From assembly GCF_040049215.1 (NCBI RefSeq), contig NZ_JBDZDN010000001.1:1674001-1738000 (forward strand): a stretch of DNA of 64,000 nt. The letters run 5' to 3'. Shown in pieces: positions 30,581-39,160 of this stretch. The stretch's first letter is position 1; every line of letters begins with the position of its first letter. The stretch comes from Mesorhizobium_K sp040049215. GTDB taxonomy: Bacteria > Pseudomonadota > Alphaproteobacteria > Rhizobiales > Rhizobiaceae. The notes beneath the pieces are model-generated. The model was not told the DNA's origin. It did not search any database and saw only the letters and a list, made by a program, of their open reading frames with translations. The position numbers and the translations under genes were made by a program.

Positions 30581-30964
30581 ATGCGCAAGCTGATCTCGAC
30601 CGGCTCGCCCTTCGAGAAGACCGCCGGCTACAGCCGCGCGGTCGTGCAGGGCGACTGGTGTTTCGTCGCCGGCACCACCGGCTACGACTATGCCACCATG
30701 ACCATGCCCGAGAGCGTGGAGGCGCAGACGAAGAACTGCCTCGCCACCATCGGCACGGCGCTTGCCGAGGGCGGCTTCGCCATGGCCGACGTGGTCCGGG
30801 CGCATTATTACATCACCGACCAGGCTTACGCCGACATCGTGTTCCCGATCCTCGGCGAGACATTCGGCGACATCCGCCCGGCCGCGACGATGATCGTCTG
30901 CGGACTGAACAAACCCGAGATGAAGATCGAGATCGAGGTCACGGCGCTCCGGCGCGGCGCCTGA
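30581..30964 (+). CDS. RidA/YjgF family protein
   Basis: A 127-residue protein of the RidA superfamily: TGSPFEKTAGYSRAVVQGDW, CFVAGTTGYDYATMTMP, TKNCLATIGTALAEGGF, VVRAHYYITDQA. The conserved Arg that binds the substrate carboxylate in true enamine deaminases appears displaced: the segment reads IRPAATMIVCGL, where RidA has RPARxxVxVxxLP. It may be a RidA-like subgroup with another role. It lies 15 bp downstream of leuD; RidA protects PLP enzymes of branched-chain amino acid synthesis, so the position is sensible. Confidence 0.88.
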   Translation: MRKLISTGSPFEKTAGYSRAVVQGDWCFVAGTTGYDYATMTMPESVEAQTKNCLATIGTALAEGGFAMADVVRAHYYITDQAYADIVFPILGETFGDIRPAATMIVCGLNKPEMKIEIEVTALRRGA

Positions 30965-30974
30965 ACCCGCCGGC

Positions 30975-32528
30975 ATGGCTCACGGCATCCATCACGTCAC
31001 GCTGATCACCCGCAAGGTTCAGGCCAATGTCGACTTCTATGCCGGCTTTCTCGGCTTGCGGCTCGTCAAGCGCACGGCGGGCTACGAGGACGCCGACCAG
31101 CTCCACCTGATCTACGGCGACGCGACCGGCAGTCCCGGAACGCTCGTTACCTTCCTCGTCTGGGAAGACGGCGCGCCAGGCCGTGTCGGTCTCGGGCAAA
31201 TCAGTGAGCTGTCGCTCGCCATCGACAAGGCAAGCATCGGCTTCTGGCTGACGCGCGCGCTGACAGCAGGCGTCCCGGTCGAAGGACCTGCCGAGGAGTT
31301 CGGCGAACCCGTGCTGCGCCTGAAGGACCCCGACGGGATCATCGTGAAACTGGTCGGGACGGAGAGCTTGCGGCCACCCGATCCCTGGACGGCGAAGGGA
31401 ATCCCGCCGCGGGATGCCATCGGACCTGTCCGCGCCGTGACCATCCTCGCCGAGGACGCTGACCTCACCGCAAGCTTCCTCAAGCGCCATTTCGGTTACC
31501 GCGAGACGGCGCGTAACGATGCCACGAAACGACTTACGTCCCCGTCGGGCGATGCGATCGATCTCAGGCAGGCTGCCGGCTTCTGGACCAGCGCGCCCGG
31601 CACCGGCACCGTCGATCACGTCGCGTTGCGTGCCGCCGACATCGCGGAGGTCGAGGGGGTCGAGATGGAACTTTCGACATCCAACGCGTCAGCGACCAAT
31701 GCGCATGACCGCAAATACTTCTATTCGCTCTATGTCCGAGAGCCGGGTGGCGTTCTGATCGAACTGGCGACGGACACGCCCGGCATGACGGTGGACGAAC
31801 CTGCCGAAAGTCTTGGCGAAAAACTGTTCTTCCCACCGGGATTGTCGGAGCCCGAGACCGGCATTGCTGTCCGGCTGCCGCAGTTCGGCATGCCGGGCGA
31901 ACCCCGGACGGTGTATCGCGACCTTCCTTTCGTTCATCGCCTCGTCGTTCCTGCGCGTCCCGACGGTTCGACGCTCGTCCTCCTGCACGGCTCCGCGGGC
32001 AACGAGACGAGCCTGCTTGCCTTCGGCCGTCGCATCGCACCGGACGCCACGCTGCTCTCGGTCAGGGGACGAAGCGTGGAGGAGGGCGCGCCGCGCTGGT
32101 TCCGCCGCTTGCCGGATGGTTTCGACCAGGCCGACATAAGGGCTGAAGGCGAAGCCTTCGCGGCGTTCATCGAGGGCGCGGTTCCCGCTTATGGGCTCGA
32201 CCTCGAAAGGACGATCTTCGTCGGCCACTCGAACGGCGCGAACTTCATCGCCGCGTTCATGCTGCTTCATCCCGGCGTCGTCCGGCTCGCCGCGCTCCTG
32301 CGCCCGGCCCCGGTGCTCGATGCCGCTCCGACGCCGGATCTGCGGGGTGCCGACATCCTGGCCGTGACCGGGGCGCACGACGCTTTCCTCGATGATGGAC
32401 AGGCGCTGGCGACCCTGCTCGGAAATCTCGGCGCACGCCTCAGGAGCGTTACGGTCGAGGCCGGCCACGATCTGGTCGAGGCGGATGCCGCCGCCTTTTC
32501 CGAGTGGCGGGCCCGCGCCGAGCTTTGA
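30975..32528 (+). CDS. Dioxygenase (VOC) and alpha/beta-hydrolase fusion
   Basis: A 517-residue protein of two parts. Residues about 1-300 are a two-module VOC (glyoxalase/extradiol dioxygenase) domain, like MhqO: HGIHHVTLITRKVQANVDFY, then FLGLRLVKRTAGYED, and a second module GTVDHVALRAADIAEVEGVE. Metal ligands His and Glu of each module are seen. Residues about 320-517 are an alpha/beta-hydrolase of the carboxylesterase type, like MhqD, with GHSNG nucleophile elbow and TGAHDAFLDD and AGHDLVEAD acid/His positions. In Bacillus, MhqO and MhqD are separate members of a quinone-detoxification regulon. Here they are one chain, between leuD and leuB. Confidence 0.85.
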   Translation: MAHGIHHVTLITRKVQANVDFYAGFLGLRLVKRTAGYEDADQLHLIYGDATGSPGTLVTFLVWEDGAPGRVGLGQISELSLAIDKASIGFWLTRALTAGVPVEGPAEEFGEPVLRLKDPDGIIVKLVGTESLRPPDPWTAKGIPPRDAIGPVRAVTILAEDADLTASFLKRHFGYRETARNDATKRLTSPSGDAIDLRQAAGFWTSAPGTGTVDHVALRAADIAEVEGVEMELSTSNASATNAHDRKYFYSLYVREPGGVLIELATDTPGMTVDEPAESLGEKLFFPPGLSEPETGIAVRLPQFGMPGEPRTVYRDLPFVHRLVVPARPDGSTLVLLHGSAGNETSLLAFGRRIAPDATLLSVRGRSVEEGAPRWFRRLPDGFDQADIRAEGEAFAAFIEGAVPAYGLDLERTIFVGHSNGANFIAAFMLLHPGVVRLAALLRPAPVLDAAPTPDLRGADILAVTGAHDAFLDDGQALATLLGNLGARLRSVTVEAGHDLVEADAAAFSEWRARAEL

Positions 32529-32600
32529 CCCTTGCGCGCCCCCCGCCGGGCGTTTAGCAAGGCGTCGGTTTCCCGATCTTGCGACATGCAGAGGCGTTTC

Positions 32601-33704
32601 ATGGCATCGAAAAAACTCTTCCTCCTTCCTGGCGACGGCATCGGGCCCGAGGCGATGGCGGAGGTGAAGAAGCTGATCGCCGCCATGAACGAGAAGTTCG
32701 GCAGCGGCTTCGTCACCGAGGAAGGTCTGGTCGGCGGCTGCGCCTACGACGCGCATGGCAAGGCGATTTCCGAAGACGACATGGGACGCGCACTGGCCGC
32801 TGACGCGGTGCTGTTCGGCGCGGTCGGCGGGCCGAAATGGGACGCGGTTCCCTATGACGTCAGGCCCGAAGCCGGGTTGCTTCGCCTGCGCAAGGATCTG
32901 GAACTCTTCGCCAATCTGCGCCCCGCGATTTGCTATCCCGCGCTCGCCGCATCCTCCTCGCTCAAGCAGGAGGTCGTCGAAGGCCTCGATATATTGATCG
33001 TGCGCGAGCTTACCGGCGGCGTCTATTTCGGCGAGCCGAAGCAGATCATCGACCTCGGCAACGGCCAGAAGCGCGGCATCGACACGCAGGTTTACGACAC
33101 GTTCGAGATCGAACGCATATCGGCTGTCGCCTTCGAGCTGGCGCGCACGCGCAAGAACCACGTGACATCGATGGAAAAGCGCAACGTCATGAAGTCGGGC
33201 GTCCTGTGGAACGAGGTGGTGACGGCCACGCACAAGGCGAAATACGCCGACGTCAAGCTCGACCACATGCTGGCCGACGCCGGCGGCATGCAGCTGGTGC
33301 GCTGGCCCAAGCAGTTCGACGTCATCGTCACCGACAATCTGTTCGGCGACATGCTGTCCGACATCGCCGCCATGCTGACCGGCTCGATCGGTATGCTGCC
33401 ATCGGCCTCGCTCGGAGCCCCCGATCCGAAGACCGGCAAGCGCAAGGCGCTCTACGAGCCGGTGCACGGCTCGGCGCCCGACATCGCGGGCCAGGGCATC
33501 GCCAACCCCATCGCCATGCTGGCGTCGTTCGGCATGTGCCTGCGCTATTCCTTCAACATGATCGAGGAAGCCGACCGGCTCGACGCGGCGATCGCCTCGG
33601 TGCTCGATTCCGGGCTGCGCACCAGGGACATCATGTCGGAGGGCATGACGGAAGTCAGCACGATCGCGATGGGCGATGCGGTCATCGCGAAGTTTCTGCT
33701 CTGA
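32601..33704 (+). CDS. leuB: 3-isopropylmalate dehydrogenase
   Basis: A 367-residue NAD-dependent dehydrogenase that decarboxylates 3-isopropylmalate in leucine synthesis. Start 32601 gives MASKKLFLLPGDGIGPEAM. Other marks: GAVGGPKWD, RPEAGLLRLRKDLELFANLR, RELTGGVYFGEPK, and the metal site in VTDNLFGDMLSDIAAML and the adenine loop LYEPVHGSAPDIAGQGIANP. Length and residues fit well. It is separated from leuD by the RidA and fusion genes and is 72 bp after the fusion gene. Confidence 0.95.
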   Translation: MASKKLFLLPGDGIGPEAMAEVKKLIAAMNEKFGSGFVTEEGLVGGCAYDAHGKAISEDDMGRALAADAVLFGAVGGPKWDAVPYDVRPEAGLLRLRKDLELFANLRPAICYPALAASSSLKQEVVEGLDILIVRELTGGVYFGEPKQIIDLGNGQKRGIDTQVYDTFEIERISAVAFELARTRKNHVTSMEKRNVMKSGVLWNEVVTATHKAKYADVKLDHMLADAGGMQLVRWPKQFDVIVTDNLFGDMLSDIAAMLTGSIGMLPSASLGAPDPKTGKRKALYEPVHGSAPDIAGQGIANPIAMLASFGMCLRYSFNMIEEADRLDAAIASVLDSGLRTRDIMSEGMTEVSTIAMGDAVIAKFLL

Positions 33705-33838
33705 CCGGGATCGGCCCTCCAAATCGATGAGGTCGGGCACGTTTGCCGCCCGTTGATCCGGCGGGCCACGGTCCGCTGGCTCTCCGAAATGTCGCTTTTG
33801 CCGCTACGCCGGACGCCACGCATGGGCAATCTCCAGGC

Positions 33839-35134
33839 ATGAACGGCGTTTCCGAACAGACATCCCGGCAGACCGTTGGCGGACGCCCTTCTGTTCCGTC
33901 GAGGCCGCTCGTCGCCATCGCCTCGGTGATCGTCTCGATGGCGCTTATAGCAGTCGGCAACGGGCTGATGTTTGCCTACATCCCGGTGCGGCTCGGCGCG
34001 GACGGTTTTGCTCCGACCTGGGCCGGCGGGATATTGACCGGACTTTCGGCCGGCGGCATCGCCGGCTGCCTGCTCACCGGCGTTCTGGTGCGCCGGATCG
34101 GCCACGCCCGCGCCTACATGGTGCTGTCGGCCGTCATCGTGCTTTCCAATGCCGGCGTCGCGGCCAGCGCCCATCCGGTGCTGTGGATCGCGGCGCGCGC
34201 TCTCTACGGCTTCGCCATCTGCGCCATGTTCATCGTGGCGCAGAGCTGGCTGAACGACGCTGTCGGGAATTCGATACGCGGCAGGGTCATGGCGGTATTC
34301 TACGTCAGCTACATCGTCGGCATGGGGGCCGGTTCCGCTATAATGGGCGCGCTCGACATCGGCTCGGCGCAGGCGCCGCTTGTCGGCATCTTCTTCACCG
34401 CGCTTTCCATGCTGCCGATCGGCATGACCCGGCTGGCGCAGCCGCCGCCGCCGGAAGCCGCTTCAGTGGCGTTGAGACGTGCGTGGCAAATATCGCCGGT
34501 CGGCGTCGCCGGCATGCTCGCGGTCGGCGGACTGTCGATGATGATCGCGGGTTTCGCGCCGATTCACGCAACCGCGAAGGGCTTCACCCAGCAGGAGGTG
34601 GCGACCCTGATGTTCGCCATGCCGCTCGGCACGCTGCTCTTTCAGATTCCGTTCGGCTGGATTTCCGATCGCACCGACCGCCGCTACGTGCTGATCGCCG
34701 CATCCCTGCTCGTGGCGATAGCCGGCGTCGCCGCGGCACGCTTCGACGCGGCGGCCCTGACGGTCATCCTGGTCATCTATGTGGTCTGGAGCGGAGCGTC
34801 GGAATCCATCTATTCACTGTCCTCCGCGCACGCCAACGACCGCGCCACCAACAACGATCTCGTGGCGCTCTCCTCTTCGATGCTGTTTGCCTGGTCCGTA
34901 TCGGGCTTTCTCATTCCCGCCCTCGGTACGGCGCTGACCGCCGCCTACGGCACGCAATCCTTCATCTACGTGGCGATCGTCATCGCCATCGCCTATGCGC
35001 TGTTCGTCGTCTGGCGCGTATTCCGGGCGCGGCCCGTTCCGTCCGACGAGACCGGCAGTTTCGCTCCGATGACGGCGCAGGCGCCGCTGCCGGTGGAGCT
35101 TGGCTTCGCCGCCGAAGACGGCGAGCGGCGGTGA
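33839..35134 (+). CDS. MFS transporter
   Basis: A 431-residue major-facilitator protein with 12 predicted membrane helices; start 33839. Helix pairs are typical, with a motif-A-like loop GVLVRRIGHARAYMV after helix 2 and a second, GWISDRTDRRYVLIA, after helix 8. The N-terminus has a Pro/Ser-rich cytoplasmic leader and the C-terminus a Pro/Ala tail. Family resemblance to YcaD-type carriers of sugars or drugs; the substrate is unknown. It starts 134 bp after leuB with its own leader and precedes rsfS. Confidence 0.87.
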   Translation: MNGVSEQTSRQTVGGRPSVPSRPLVAIASVIVSMALIAVGNGLMFAYIPVRLGADGFAPTWAGGILTGLSAGGIAGCLLTGVLVRRIGHARAYMVLSAVIVLSNAGVAASAHPVLWIAARALYGFAICAMFIVAQSWLNDAVGNSIRGRVMAVFYVSYIVGMGAGSAIMGALDIGSAQAPLVGIFFTALSMLPIGMTRLAQPPPPEAASVALRRAWQISPVGVAGMLAVGGLSMMIAGFAPIHATAKGFTQQEVATLMFAMPLGTLLFQIPFGWISDRTDRRYVLIAASLLVAIAGVAAARFDAAALTVILVIYVVWSGASESIYSLSSAHANDRATNNDLVALSSSMLFAWSVSGFLIPALGTALTAAYGTQSFIYVAIVIAIAYALFVVWRVFRARPVPSDETGSFAPMTAQAPLPVELGFAAEDGERR

Positions 35135-35306
35135 CCGTCAGGCATGGGCCGGAAGGGAGACGCCTTGCTCGGAAAAGCGAGTCGTCTTGAAACTGCAACG
35201 CAACTCTGCCTATCTATTGGGTGTCGCCTGATTTGTTTGGCGATTGGTTGTTCCCGTTCTGAAAGGAAAGACACTGAGAACAGCACTGCGGAAGAAGGCG
35301 GATATC

Positions 35307-35684
35307 ATGCCTTCGCCGGCCGGGTTAAGCGGAATAGACGCTTCCTCCCGCGCCCTTGAAACTGTCCTTGCCAGTCTGGAAGACTCCAAGGCCGAAAATA
35401 TTGTCCCAATCGACATTCAGGGTAAATCGAGCCTCGGTGACTACATGGTCGTCGCTTCGGGCCGCTCGCACCGCCATGTCGCCGCCGTCGCCGAACAGCT
35501 CCTCAAGGCGCTGAAGGATGCCGGTCTAGGCCAGGCGCGGGTCGAGGGCCTCTCGGGCGCCGACTGGGTGCTGATCGATTCGGGCGATATCATCGTCCAT
35601 GTCTTCCGCCCCGAAATCCGCGAGTTCTACAACATCGAGAAGATGTGGCAGGCTCCGGACCTCGAGGAAGAGACGATCCACTAA
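35307..35684 (+). CDS. rsfS: Ribosome silencing factor RsfS
   Basis: A 125-residue RsfS (Iojap/DUF143) protein that binds L14 (uL14) and blocks subunit joining. ATG 35307 follows AAGGCGG; an earlier TTG frame is unlikely. Markers: LETVLASLEDSKAENIVPID, KSSLGDYMVVASGRSHRHVA, GLSGADWVLIDSGDIIVHVF, EIREFYNIEKMW. It is followed by rlmH 94 bp later, the common order nadD-rsfS-rlmH; nadD is not present here upstream. Confidence 0.95.
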   Translation: MPSPAGLSGIDASSRALETVLASLEDSKAENIVPIDIQGKSSLGDYMVVASGRSHRHVAAVAEQLLKALKDAGLGQARVEGLSGADWVLIDSGDIIVHVFRPEIREFYNIEKMWQAPDLEEETIH

Positions 35685-35778
35685 CGGACGTTAGCGGCGT
35701 CTCGGCCCGATAGCGCGACTCCGAAATCGGAATCTCCGGTAAGGTTCGTGCGCACAGAGAATCGTGGCCGGAGGACGG

Positions 35779-36261
35779 ATGAAGATCTCGGTATTTGCCG
35801 TGGGCCGCATGAAGGCCGGCCCCGAGAAAGAGCTTGCCGACCGTTATTTCGAGCGCTTTTCGAAGAGCGGACCGGCTGTCGGGCTTGAGTTCTCGGGCCT
35901 CGTCGAAACTCCCGAAAGCCGCGCGCAGGGCCCCGCGGAGCGCAAGCGCGAAGAGGCCGACAGGTTGCGGCAGCACCTGGCCGCGGGTGTGGCGCTCATC
36001 CTGCTCGACGAGCGCGGCAAGAGTGTTTCCTCGCAGGATTTCGCCGGCCGGATCGCAGCGCTGCGCGATGGCGGCAGGCGCGCCCTCCTCATTGCGATCG
36101 GCGGACCCGACGGGCACGACGCCACGCTCCGCGAAACGGCCGAATTGGTGGTTTCCTTCGGCGCACAGACATGGCCGCATCAGATGGTGCGCATCATGCT
36201 TGCCGAGCAACTCTACCGCACCGTGACGATCCTGTCGGGACATCCGTATCACCGCGAATGA
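35779..36261 (+). CDS. rlmH: 23S rRNA (pseudouridine-1915-N3) methyltransferase
   Basis: A 160-residue SPOUT methyltransferase. Start 35779 follows GGAGGACGG. Markers: ISVFAVGRMKAGPEKELADR, ALILLDERGKSVSSQDFA, the SAM-knot IAIGGPDGHDATLRETAEL, and QMVRIMLAEQLYRTVTILSG with HPYHRE at the C-terminus. It methylates pseudouridine 1915 in helix 69 of the ribosome. Part of the rsfS-rlmH-envC-ctpA run. Confidence 0.97.
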   Translation: MKISVFAVGRMKAGPEKELADRYFERFSKSGPAVGLEFSGLVETPESRAQGPAERKREEADRLRQHLAAGVALILLDERGKSVSSQDFAGRIAALRDGGRRALLIAIGGPDGHDATLRETAELVVSFGAQTWPHQMVRIMLAEQLYRTVTILSGHPYHRE

Positions 36262-36390
36262 ACGGCGCACGGGACGCCCGCTTCCGAATTCCGACAAAAT
36301 GCGGAGTCACGGACTTGCCCAGGCTGACAGCGATGGTTGATGGTTCGTTAAGAAGCCGTCGATAGAGTCGCGGCTTCGGCGCGCGAAACG

Positions 36391-37731
36391 ATGGGACGGA
36401 TGGCTGCGGCAGCGAGCGGATTTGGAGCGAGATGGCGGCGCGGCATCGCCGCGACCTTCTTGCTCGCCGCCTTGTCATGCAACGCGGCTGCGCAAGAGGC
36501 AGCTTCGCTTCAGCCTGGCCCCGAGGAGAAGGTCGGCCAGTCCCTCGCCGAATATGAACGCGTGTCGCGCGAGATCAGCCTGACGGAGGAGCGCAAGGCG
36601 TCGCTGGCCGCCGAGATCGCCGAAGTCAAGAAGGACGCGGCCTCGATCACCGCGGCCTTGATCCAATCGGCCAAGACCGAACGCAAGCTCAGCCAGGATA
36701 TCGAGGACATCACCGACCGCGTCGAAGCGCTGAAGACGCAGGAGGACGGCATCAAGCACGCGCTCGCAGGACGTCGCGAGGTGCTGGCCGAGGTGCTCGG
36801 CGCCCTGCAGCGCATGGGACTGAATCCTCCGCCCGCGATCCTGGTGACGCCGGAAGACGCGCTCGCCTCGGTGCGCAGCGCCATCGTGCTCGGCGCGGTC
36901 GTGCCCGGCCTGCGCAAGGAGACGGAGGCGCTGATTGCCGGCCTGACCGAGCTGTCGCGGATCGCCGCCTCGATCGCGGACGAGCGCACGCGGCTGACGG
37001 CGGTCTTTTCCGAGCAGCTTGCGGAGAAGAAGCGGCTCGAACTGCTCGTCGCCGAGAAGCAGAGCCTGCAGGCCGAGCGCGAGACCGCGCTGAGCGCGGA
37101 GCAGAAGCGCTCGGAAGAACTCGCCGGCAAGGCGAAGAACCTGAAGGACCTGGTCGCGGCGCTGGAGACGCAGGCAGCCGAAGCGGAGAAGGCGCGCCTC
37201 GCCGAGGCCGAGCGTCAGAAGCGCAACGAAGAACTCGCCGCGATGCCGGTGCCGGAGGCGAATCGGCTCGCCGCCGCGGCGCCGTTCCGGTCTCTCAAAG
37301 GCCAGCTTGTGCTACCGGTTGCCGGCAAGTTCGGCCGACGTTTCGGCGAAAAGGACGGTAACGGCGGCGTGATGCAGGGCGACACGGTTGCGACACAATC
37401 CGGCTCCATCGTCACAGCGCCGTCTGACGGGAGCGTTCTTTATGCGGGGCCATTCCGTTCTTATGGACAACTCTTGATCCTGAATGCGGGCGACGGCTAT
37501 CATGTCGTCCTAGCCGGGATGAGCAGAATCAGCGTTATGTCGGGTCAGCCCGTTCTGGCGGGCGAACCGATCGGCGCGATGGGTGAGGCCAGGGTAGCGA
37601 GCGCTTCGGCCGAGACCCTTGGAAATATCCTGCCGGAACTCTACGTTGAGTTCCGCAAAGATGGGAAACCCGTCGATCCGGCTCCGTGGTGGGCGGACCG
37701 TCACTCTGGAAGGACAGGAAATGGTACGTAA
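36391..37731 (+). CDS. Murein hydrolase activator EnvC-like
   Basis: A 446-residue periplasmic protein. A hydrophobic signal segment (IAATFLLAALSCNAAA) is followed by a long coiled coil (about 60-280, KVGQSLAEYERVSREISLTE, then repeated heptads). The LytM/M23 domain is C-terminal: GKFGRRFGEKDGNGG, GLY/DGS core and HVVLAGMSRISVMSGQPVLAG. The metal-binding His/Asp of active M23 enzymes are not kept, as in EnvC, which activates amidases during division. Ends 11 bp inside the next gene. Start could be 36400 as well. Confidence 0.85.
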   Translation: MGRMAAAASGFGARWRRGIAATFLLAALSCNAAAQEAASLQPGPEEKVGQSLAEYERVSREISLTEERKASLAAEIAEVKKDAASITAALIQSAKTERKLSQDIEDITDRVEALKTQEDGIKHALAGRREVLAEVLGALQRMGLNPPPAILVTPEDALASVRSAIVLGAVVPGLRKETEALIAGLTELSRIAASIADERTRLTAVFSEQLAEKKRLELLVAEKQSLQAERETALSAEQKRSEELAGKAKNLKDLVAALETQAAEAEKARLAEAERQKRNEELAAMPVPEANRLAAAAPFRSLKGQLVLPVAGKFGRRFGEKDGNGGVMQGDTVATQSGSIVTAPSDGSVLYAGPFRSYGQLLILNAGDGYHVVLAGMSRISVMSGQPVLAGEPIGAMGEARVASASAETLGNILPELYVEFRKDGKPVDPAPWWADRHSGRTGNGT

Positions 37732-39046
37732 ATTGTCGCTTCTGTTCGCGGGCGCCCTGCTGGGCGCTTCGGCCATGAGCCTGGTCTACGGAGCGCCAAG
37801 TTCGACGGCCAACGCGGCAGGTTCGGAAACCTACAAGCAACTCGCCATCTTCGGCGACATCTTCGAGCGGGTGAGGGCCCAGTATGTGACGCCCCCCGAC
37901 GAGAGCTCGCTCGTCGAGAACGCCATCAACGGCATGCTCACCTCGCTCGATCCGCATTCGTCCTACATGAACGCGGATGCCGCCAAGGACATGCGTGTCC
38001 AGACCAAGGGCGAGTTCGGCGGCCTGGGCATTGAAGTGACGATGGAGAACGAACTGGTCAAGGTGATCACGCCGATCGACGATACGCCGGCCGCCAAGGC
38101 GGGTGTGCGCGCCGGCGACTACATCGCCGAGATCGACGGCGAGGAAGTGCGCGGCCTCACCCTCAACGACGCCGTCGAGAAGATGCGCGGCCTCGTCAAC
38201 ACGCCGATCAAGCTGACCATCCTGCGCGAAGGCGCCGACAAGCCGATCGAGATCACCGTCGTGCGCGACATCATCAAGGTCAAGGCGGTGAAGTATCGCG
38301 TCGAGAACGACGTCGGCTACATGAAGATCACCTCCTTCACCGAGAAGACCTATGACGACCTCGAGGAGGCGATCAACAGGATCAAGGAGCAGGTGCCGGC
38401 CGACAGGCTGAAGGGCTACGTGCTCGACCTGCGCCTCAACCCGGGCGGCCTGCTCGACCAGGCGGTCAGCGTGTCGGACACGTTCCTCGACCGCGGCGAG
38501 ATCGTCTCGACTCGCGGGCGCGATCCGAAGGACATCTCGCGCTTCGACTCGCGTCCCGGCGACGACATCGACGGCAAGCCGCTGATCGTGCTCGTCAACG
38601 GCGGGTCGGCCAGCGCATCCGAGATCGTCGCGGGAGCCCTGCAGGATCACCGCCGCGCCACGGTCGTCGGCACGACCTCGTTCGGCAAGGGTTCGGTGCA
38701 GACGATCATCCCGCTGTCGGAGAACGGCGCGCTCAGGCTTACGACGGCGCTCTATTACACGCCGGCCGGCAAGTCGATCCAGGGCAAGGGCATCACGCCC
38801 GACATCAAGGTCGAGCAGCCGTTGCCGGAGGATCTCGCGGGCCGTGACGTGACCCGCGGCGAATCCGACCTCAAGGGCCACATCAAGGGCGTCGAGGAGA
38901 GCGAGGAAGGCTCGGGCTCCGCGGCCTATGTGCCGCCGGACCCGAAGGACGACGTCCAGCTTACCTACGCGCTCGACCTCTTGCGCGGCGTGAAGACCGA
39001 TCCGGCTTTCCCGCCCAATCCGGAAAAGGCCGTGATGAACCAGTAA
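37721..39046 (+). CDS. ctpA: C-terminal processing peptidase (S41)
   Basis: A 441-residue carboxyl-terminal processing protease. Start 37721 (MVRKLSLLFAGALLGASAMS) gives a signal/anchor. PDZ domain at about 85-175 (GGLGIEVTMENELVKVITPI, AGVRAGDYIAEIDGEEVRGL). Catalytic domain: LRLNPGGLLDQAVSVSDTFL; Ser in NGGSASASEIVAGALQDHRR and Lys 25 residues on (GTTSFGKGSVQTI). Intact Ser-Lys dyad. It overlaps envC by 11 bp, so translation is coupled; the pair controls cell-wall turnover. Confidence 0.94.
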   Translation: MVRKLSLLFAGALLGASAMSLVYGAPSSTANAAGSETYKQLAIFGDIFERVRAQYVTPPDESSLVENAINGMLTSLDPHSSYMNADAAKDMRVQTKGEFGGLGIEVTMENELVKVITPIDDTPAAKAGVRAGDYIAEIDGEEVRGLTLNDAVEKMRGLVNTPIKLTILREGADKPIEITVVRDIIKVKAVKYRVENDVGYMKITSFTEKTYDDLEEAINRIKEQVPADRLKGYVLDLRLNPGGLLDQAVSVSDTFLDRGEIVSTRGRDPKDISRFDSRPGDDIDGKPLIVLVNGGSASASEIVAGALQDHRRATVVGTTSFGKGSVQTIIPLSENGALRLTTALYYTPAGKSIQGKGITPDIKVEQPLPEDLAGRDVTRGESDLKGHIKGVEESEEGSGSAAYVPPDPKDDVQLTYALDLLRGVKTDPAFPPNPEKAVMNQ

Positions 39047-39160
39047 GGGCGGTCCGTTTCGAACCGTCTGTATTTCGTGTGAATGCGTCGCTGCCGGGAT
39101 CGCAAGGTTCCGGCAGTTTGATTCTTCCTAGGGACAGTTCTCCAACGGCAGGTCGGCCGC

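Noticed and set aside
31689..33740. 683-codon minus frame opposite the fusion gene and leuB
   Set aside because: Antisense of two well-supported genes.
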